Shown here: piece after piece, positions 54,801-63,800 of the stretch
Layout of the letters: every line of letters begins with the position of its first letter
How positions within the stretch are numbered: position 1 is the stretch's first letter
DNA from: Cyclina sinensis
Lineage: Eukaryota > Mollusca > Bivalvia > Venerida > Veneridae
Assembly: GCA_012932295.1 (NCBI GenBank)
Contig: JAAONU010000001.1
Coordinates: forward strand, 40,100,780-40,164,779
Length of the DNA stretch: 64,000 nucleotides
Direction of reading: 5' to 3'
Program-made: the position numbers and the translations under genes
The notes under the pieces: generated by a model
Seen by the model: the letters and a program-made list of their open reading frames with translations, nothing else
What the model was told of the DNA's origin: nothing
Databases searched by the model: none

Positions 54801-57800
54801 AATATGACCTTTGTCTCTCATTCAAGCCAAGCTTGGTCTGTCCGTCTCGCCCCCAAACAAAGGCCACCCCCGAACAAAGGCCATTTTTCTGTCTTCCCAT
54901 GGCTGACCTTTGTTCACAAGTTCAACTGTATATAGATTTTGTGTTTCATGGGAGTGTAAATGCTTTGTATATGGATATAGTGTTAGTAAATAATTCTTCA
55001 GTAATGTGTATAGACTGTTTTTCAGGGGAGTGTAAAAGCTATATGGATATGGTATTAGTGAATAATTCTTAATTAATGTACCGGTATATTAATTTTGTGT
55101 TTCAGAAGAGTGTAAATGCTACATGGATATGGTGTTAGTGAATAATTCTTCAATAATATATGGATTTTGTATTTCAGGGGAGTGTAAAAGCTACATGGAT
55201 ATGGTGTTTGTAATTGATGCTTCAATGAGTGTGACAATGTTCACTTTCCTGAAACTGAGGGTGTTCATAGCCCGATTTGCTCAGATGTAAGATTTCTTTA
55301 ATGAAAGATTTATAAGATTTTTATTTTGCTATTTAAAGCTATTATGGTTTTAATGTTACCATATAAACTTGCTCAGAATGTATCATATACAAGTTTGTCA
55401 GCCATTTATGTACTTGAAAGTAAGTGTTGACTGAAGAAGTTTATGCAGAGTTATAGCCCTTTGAAAATTGCAAAAAAAGACAGCTTTTAAATACAGCATA
55501 AAAACCTAGAGATAAAACCTATAAAATGGCCACTTTGTCATATGGCTTTCAGTAGAACTATGTTAACATGTTGAAGTTGAAATTGTTATGTTTTTGAAAC
55601 TTTTTATCTTAGGCTGTTAACAGTGTTTTGAAGCAATTAGATTTTGTCTTTGCTTAGGACATTGCAAAGAAAAAAATCTTGAAACTTATGACCATGTTCA
55701 TGCATGGAGACTGGTAGTGCACACTTTATCATATTTTCTTTGTTTGTTGCTTTCGAAACAATGCATCATTGATTGAATTATGCAAAACTAACAGTATGTT
55801 ATGTGACTGATATTTCAGGTTAGATATTGGGCAGGACAAGATCAGGATAGGCATCATAGCATTTTCTGCAACTGTACATGAAACTGAGGTATTTTCACTG
55901 GAAGAGTGTGTTGACCAGACAACGCTTGAGGTGTCAGGCATACAGCCACAGAAATGGAATAGTTTAGGGTCTACTAATACAGCAGCTGCCCTCTCCCGCA
56001 TGATTGATATGTTTACACAAAAAGGTACTTTCACATTTAGTTTTTTATGTTTCTGCAAAAAAAAATATATACATGGTATGTTTACACACAATGATAACAT
56101 GTTTAACAGACTAAACACATCAACAAGTGTACCTTAACTACAGGATTGGTCAGTTAATGCACCGCATGCCCTGTCTGACCTTTGCGCCTTGTAAATTGAA
56201 GTAACTATTTAACACTGTGGCATGCTTACCAATCCTCCCGGTTTGGCCGAGAGGCTCCTAGTTTCGAAAGTAAAAACCTGTTGCACTCTGCTGGGTTTTA
56301 AAAAAACCCGAGTGAAGTAAATTCTGCAAATAGTTATCTGTTTATTGTCCTTTTTGGCAATTTTATGACCCATACTTTGTGTATGACCTGTGGCAACTAT
56401 AATTTAGGCTGCAGCTGTGGTGAATATTTACAGCATTTTTTCAAGTATATGCTGCACACTCAGGCCTAAGACCCATGGGCTTAATTAATCACATCTGCTT
56501 GAAAAATCATGTAGTTAATATAACTTACATTTACCCAAAAAGGTAACAATACAGTTTTACATGGTATCTATGTTTCTGTTGAGAAATTGTGGATCAAGAG
56601 ATTAATAGGTTTTTATAAAGCCATAGTTTATCGACCTTTTTTCCTATTTTTAGGGCGACAGAATTCACCATTTGTTGGTATTGTTATAACAGATGGAAAA
56701 TCCAGCAGCCCATCCAGTACTAAAATACAGGCACAACTTGCAAAAGACAAAGGTATTCTTTTATTTGACACTCAATATAGGGGATAAAGATTTATATGGA
56801 AAAAAAAAGGTAGGTGAGATAAGTTGCTGTAAGACTTTGCAGGTAAGGAAGACGAACAAAGCTGAAATACAAAATGTTTACATACCATCTTTTACAGACA
56901 ATATTTTCTTTGCTTTATACCATGAAATAAATTGTAATACAAGTTATGTCTACCTAAAGAGGCATGTTTACTTGTTTCCTGACAACTTTGCCTTTATTTT
57001 CAATGTCTTGTCAATGGCTTTTTAGAAATGAGAAGGATTTACAAATATGTCTCTGTTTTTCTACCATTAACAAATTTCTGTTATGTCTATAACAGGTATC
57101 CATATTGTGGCTATTGGATTTGGTGTGAGTATATTCGCACAGGAGCTCTATGATATGGCCACAGACCCAGCCTCTGTGAAGGTTCTGAGCAGTTTTGATG
57201 AGTTGACAACAGAAGAACTGCTAGACCTGTCATGCTCTTGTATGTACACAGTTTAACTAATAAACAACTGTAAAGCTTTTTCTTTTAGAAAGAGAAACTT
57301 AATATTTTCATAATTGTCTTTTGTATGACATGATCAAGTGAAAATAATTGGGTCTTTACTCAAAGATTTCCTGGCAATTAATTTATCTTGTTGATTACCA
57401 AAATGGTGGTTTTCCTTCACTAAAGTTTAAGATTTCACTTAGGTCTTGTCTAAGTTGAATGATTTTCAGTCTTTGTTTCACCTGATCAGTATACTAGTCC
57501 ATTTGCACCAGACATTCTAATCTCTGTTTGCCGAGTTTATGGCTATACAAGGGTTGCTTATCTGCTATCTTATGAAAAGAGCGTTCTACAGTAGGGATCT
57601 AACATTGAATTACTGCTCTGCTTTACATAGTAATAAAGGTCTTTTGGATAAGACTTTCGGTGAAAGTCCAATGATTTGTTTTGGTAAATCAAATTTAAAA
57701 AAAAACAAAGGACTATTTTGAACTTACTAGCACCTACAATCTTTTGCACTTTTCCCTGAAGCCCTAGAAGCTTCATTTATTAGTACTGGGCTTATAGTCA

Positions 57801-60800
57801 CATGGGCAGTGGTTACAATAAATAAATAAGTCAGTCATACTGCAATATTCTCAGCCAAATATGTGATTGCCTTTTTGTGTAGCCTGCTACATAGTGGCCG
57901 CTGACCACTGTACTACTCCTCAAAAACTACTGGTGTAATTTCATCCAAACTTTACAGGAATGTTCAGTAAAAAGTGTAGTTGTGCACATCTTCAGCATTT
58001 TCCAGTTCATCGATTTTTGTAAGAGTTATGGCTCTTTAATGATTTTTATTTTTAAAGTTTGTCTGGACTACTTCTCTTATACTACTAATGCAATTTGAAT
58101 GAAATGTTACAGGATTGATTGGTACCTCAATTTACATTTCCAACAAACTGTCCAATCATCCCTCAATACAACTGCTTAATTAGCTTTCATCAGGTGACAC
58201 ATGTGATCACTGATCACTCTTGTTGTTTTGAACTGTTTAGTATTCTTATTGGTAACCTGTTGTTTAATTTTCTTGCTTTTTTTCATGCACAGATAATTTT
58301 ACCTGCCCACATGAAATGGACATCATTGCAGTATGGGATCTCCTTAACTTTGACACTATCAGACGAGCTGAAATTTTCATAGATGGTTTGAAGAAAAGGT
58401 CAGAATGTACAACATTCAAACTGCTTTTCTATGGAATTTTTGAAATGAGATTTCAAAGGCTATTTTGTTGATCTTTTTTATTTTATTCTGTTTAAAATCA
58501 GTTTATTTTTCTGAAATACTTCCTTTCCTTTATGTAAATAGCTGATGACATTTTCCACAGAGGATCTATCAAGTTTTTTTTTTCAGTTGCTTCTATTTTC
58601 TGTACCTATTACTGAGATTATGTAGGAAAGGAAAAACGAACTTAAAGTTTATACTTCTTTCTAATTTTAATATTAATTCTTGGTGAAATTATTATAAGTG
58701 AGCTGTTGCATTAGATATTGGCCAGAACTTACTGTAAATGTTAATAGCAGTTGTTAAGTTTACCTGGCATAAAGGTCTAGAAATGTTTGCTTGACAGGTC
58801 CTACAGCTGTCACTCAGTTTGATTTAAGGGCATGACTCTTAATTGGTATATCTGAAATATACTGAGTAATAGAACAGTACCCTTAAAATAACACTAAAAT
58901 CATTTTGAAAAACAAAGTGTCCTAGTTTTTTTTAAAAGATATTTTTATAGCATGTTTTTTGTTCAGAACAATGCAATGTAAATTTCTTCACAAAGGCTGC
59001 AAAAAGAAGTGTGAATGTACATATAGGAAGATGCATAATAAAGTTTTTGTACCATACTTAATAATCATAACGTCTTTTATCCTAGTTTTCCAGTTTCCAA
59101 GGTAACCAACATATTTGTGGACCATGTAGATGATGTGGCAGAGGCTTTCAATGAAGGTTTTCAGAAACATTCTGATCCAACCAGGAAAGACACTGGCATT
59201 GCCAGAGTTCTGATGGTCATCACAGACAAACAGATAGAAACTGATATCAAAGGTTTACAGTTGCATAATTTAATCATATAATGTAAATGTTTAACATTTG
59301 AAAAAAGTCTTTCGTTGATCAAGTTTCTTCCACAATTCCTCACATTTGTGTTGGCCAAAATGTCAGGAAGTAATTTAGATAACCAGTATAAAATATTTTT
59401 GAAAGAAACAGCATTTCCTTTTTAAAGGGATTTAATGTTAAAATTGCTCTGCTTGCATCAATATTTAGTTAAAAAAAAAGTCATCTTTTACTTGAAGGAT
59501 TTACTTTTATTGCTATCTTTTCTGTATCTATTAGACAGACTAGAGCTTAGAACAACAGAAGCTAAAAATGCGGGCATCCTGGTAATGATGGTAGATGCAG
59601 CTGCAGTGTCGAACAATGTTGAGAGTTTTGCATCAAATGATAAACTGAGTTATGTTACTGACAAGTTCGATATGCTGCCTTTCAACCTTGTAATACAGAG
59701 GAGCTTATGTTCAGGTGAGTCATCATTACTTCCTCCAAAGAAGTTAATTAATATTTGGTAAGGTCTATGATATATTTTAATAATATTCTTTACACGAAAA
59801 TCTTTTTTTTTGTCTTTCTTTACCTTTTATCCAGAGGTATTAGTATCATGTAATTGTGTTTGAGATGAGTTTTAGGGAAATGAATTTGAATGAGCCAGAG
59901 TTGAAAAATTTTCTCTTTATTGATCTGTCATCTAATATTGTTCTCCGATGTCTGTGAAAAATGAAGATATTACCCAATTAACTAAAAATGTTTGCATAGA
60001 AGGCCATCTTTGTTGTTATTCCTTGTAAAATGAGTGGATTAAAAACCCATACAACTCTTCATTTTTTTTATTGCAGTTCTTTCAAAATGATCTCATGTTA
60101 GCAGTTCAGGTCATATGCTGCCTTCTTTTATTTCTTCAGCACCTTGCCAGGGTGGAACAGCTGTTGCAGCAGACGGCAGTTGTAAGAAGTGTGGGGTTGA
60201 TGAATACAGAGATGCTAGGGAAACCTTCTTGTGTGTAAACTGTCCTACAGGAAGAAGTACAGAGGGCGCCACTGGGGCAGATGAACTCTCAGACTGTCTC
60301 TTTGGTGGGATATGGTTTTAATTTGCAAATGAGTAGTCATGACTGTTCAAACTAAAAAATATTTCAGAGACATTTGTGGAAAAAATGTTGTGGAAACAAA
60401 GTTTGGCCTATGTTGTCATGTGGTTAAGGGATTGAGAGTCAGTGGCTCAAGCCAGGCTACATAACTCATCATTTATGTATGTGAAATTGGCAGATAAGAA
60501 TAAAAGATAAATTGTTGCCTTTATAACTGAAGCACAAATTGAAAAAGTGTACACAGAACAAATGGAATAATATGTTTGTGATAAGTTTACTATAGCAGAT
60601 GCTATACTTTTGCTTGTATGTTGCTTAAAGCTTTCCTGAAACTGTTGTTAAACAGTAAAGCTTTAGTGGACAGAGCCTAAAATGCATACTGGAGTTGAAC
60701 AGTGGTCCAGTGGTATTGCTCAGGAATGGTAATCTAGAGGTTGCGAGGTTGATCCCTAGCTCTGCCACTAACACTTTTTATTATTTTTCAAATGAGACAT

Positions 60801-63800
60801 AAAACCAACATCCCATTTATCAGTGATATATACTGAGCATATGAAAGAACAAGAACTGTCTCTGGAATGGGATGCTTGCTGTTTCTTGCACTATCCCCTA
60901 CAGCTTAAAATATCTAATCTCTTCAGAAACAGTATTAACAAAAACCAGTGCAAATACAGACATAAGTAACAAGTTGATGAATACATCTTGTCTCTTTTTA
61001 CAGGTAAATGTCGAGCACCTATGGATATAGTGTTTGTAGTAGATTCCTCTGAAAGCATCTCGTCAACAGCTTACATGTGGATGAAAGTGTTTCTTCTCAA
61101 CACAGTTGGAGTGTAAGTGATTCCAGAATTTGTTTTATGAAGAATATGAGTTAGAAAAAGTCAAGAACAATAATTCTCCTCCCTTAATTTCAATTTATTG
61201 TTCATGTACCATAAATCTTTGATACAAAAAGTGTTGGTAATGTTTCTCTATTAACCATTCAAGATAATTTGAATCTCTGTTGCTAGATAACTTTCTGTGA
61301 AGACAATGCTGAAGACAAAAAATAAATTACAAAGTGAATGTCTTTTCTTTAATTTGACATGGAAAAGTTTTTTGGAACATTTCTTTATATCCATGATATG
61401 TTGACTTTGAGACTAGAATAATTTAAGCATACTAGTGGCCAGCATTTGGATATGTAAGGAATGTAACTTTTGTGTTTGTCCTTTTAGAGTGGTAAATTTT
61501 GTCACCATTTTACAGCAGTCTTTAGTAAGTTTTCAGAATTTTAGAGTTGATTGCAAAACTGTTGTAACTACATAAAAAATAAAAAGGAGATACAACAGTT
61601 TTGCACTGAGACCTCAAAATGGCATTTGTGTCCTTTTGTCTTACAGTATGGATATAAGTCTTGACAGAACACGAGTGGGTCTTGTTCCATACACCTCTGA
61701 CATTTTAGCATCTCAAGTGTTCCCATTGCAAAAGTCAACAAAACAAGAATTTGTACAACAGGCTGTTAGGGTCCTACGCCAAGGGGATCTTCCAACTGGT
61801 TTGTAGATTCAGTCTTTAATGTGCTTTCAGTTTCTTCTTAATTTTGCTTTGCATAGCCATTTAATTGTGTTCGGTAAATGAGCCTTATTAACAGGTCACT
61901 GGGTTTAAACAAATTTTCATAATATAAACCGTAACTTTTTTGGGGGCACTACATCATTAAAACAGGTATATGTTCATTTGGGTATGATTCCTGTTAGTTT
62001 CTTAGATTTTAAGATCAAGTTTGCTTGTCTCAAATATTCAGGTACAAACACAGCAAGAGCAATAGATGCTGCCAAGGACATGATCCTTACTCAAGGTCGT
62101 GTGACGGGTGGGGTAATGCATATAATTGTTGTTGTAACGGATGGTATATCTACAAATACGTACAGAACTATAGAAGAAGCGAAAAAGGCAAAAGATAACT
62201 TCATTAGACTGTACAGCCTTGGAGTGGGTCCTAATGTATTCAGATATGAGCTGGATAAAATAGCTAGCGATGAAGACTCTAAAATGTTTGTGAATGATTT
62301 CATTACATTGGCAACTATTCAAGATTTCACAGAAACAATATGTGAAGGTATTTTTTTTCCTTAAATTCCTTTTAAAAGTAAAGATTGGTCTGTCTTCTAT
62401 TTGGGAATTTATTTTTAATTGATGTTTTAGATGATTTGAAATGAAAAGTCACATGACACTTGTACAGTTTTGAGATGACAGTGAGATTTATATATCTCAG
62501 ACCAGTCTAAATTTCTAAAATAGATACACTTTGCCTGCTTTTCCTTGATATATACGTTGATCATTTCCTGTGTAAGTAGCCAGTGGGCATCAACATGCTA
62601 TATGCTTCTCATGATGTAAGTCTAGACTCTCACTACATGTAGAAACCATAACAATAGTATCTGCTCCTGATGCTGTCATTACATTTGGATATGTGTTACA
62701 CAAATCATTTATTCAGAAGATATATCATCTTTCTAAAAGTCATTGTTACGGAATGTGATATTTGATTTTAGATTCATTCACATGTGGAAAGGAAATGAAC
62801 GTTGTTATATTCGAAGACAGAACAACTACAGATGCTATATTTTTGGACAGGGTGACTAACTTCAAAACAAAAATGGCTAGCAGGTAATTCTAGAATAATC
62901 CTTACCCACCTAATTCCTTAGAAAGCTGTGTTGTTTTATTCTGTTAATACTTTTCATTATTCTTCTTACTTAGTTTGTTTTACAATTGTTTCATTTGTCT
63001 GCAAGCATATGGTCATGTTCCTGTCCAGATTTATTTATGCCAAATGTGAATGTTTACAAAAAGCTTTTCTCCATTATAACTATGTTTTTGTGAATCTGAC
63101 ACAGTTATTTCCTGAAAGTGAGACAGCTTGCTTCTTTTCAAGTTCTGAGATTTTTTTCTAAAATATTTACAGATTTGTCATGGTCTGCTCTGTGTGCAAA
63201 AAGAAAATCCATTGTGTTGAGGATGATACAAATTTAAGAAAGATTAAATATAGTACTTTCATATTTTGCTGCTGAATTTGTGAAGCAGATATATCAGTAA
63301 GAATCCTTAAAACCTTGGACAGGCTGCAAGCACTTGTTTGCATGCTTATTATAGGACCCATAAGCATATGAGGGCCAACACAAATGGCTTGAGATAAAGT
63401 TTCAGCAAAGACATGTGATTGTGGGAAATATCAAGTTCTTTTTTCCAGCTTGGAGTTTTTCTTGAGATTTCAAAATAATCTTTTGTGTTTGTTTCTAGTT
63501 ACAGCTCATCAACAGTGAGCAGTGTTTCATACACAAGTTTGGCAGCACTTGATACACTTGTGAGAAACCAGGACATGTCAATCAATCCACAAAACACAAA
63601 ATTGTTCGTTTTCATCACCAAAACTGACATTGCTGACAGTACAGTGAAAGACAATATTCAGAGTGTGCTTAGACAGAAAGGAGGGATTGTGGTTGTAATA
63701 AATGCTGACAAAAATCTTGAAAACACCAATTTTATCTCCATGGTATCGGACTCGGAATACTTATTCAACGTAGAAAGTTTTGATGAATTGCCTGTGTACA

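Noticed and set aside
54782..55072. 96-codon frame ending in YMDMVLVNNS as a separate small gene
   Set aside because: It is made of an inserted repeat plus the tandem pseudo-exon copies. No start context or independent domain.
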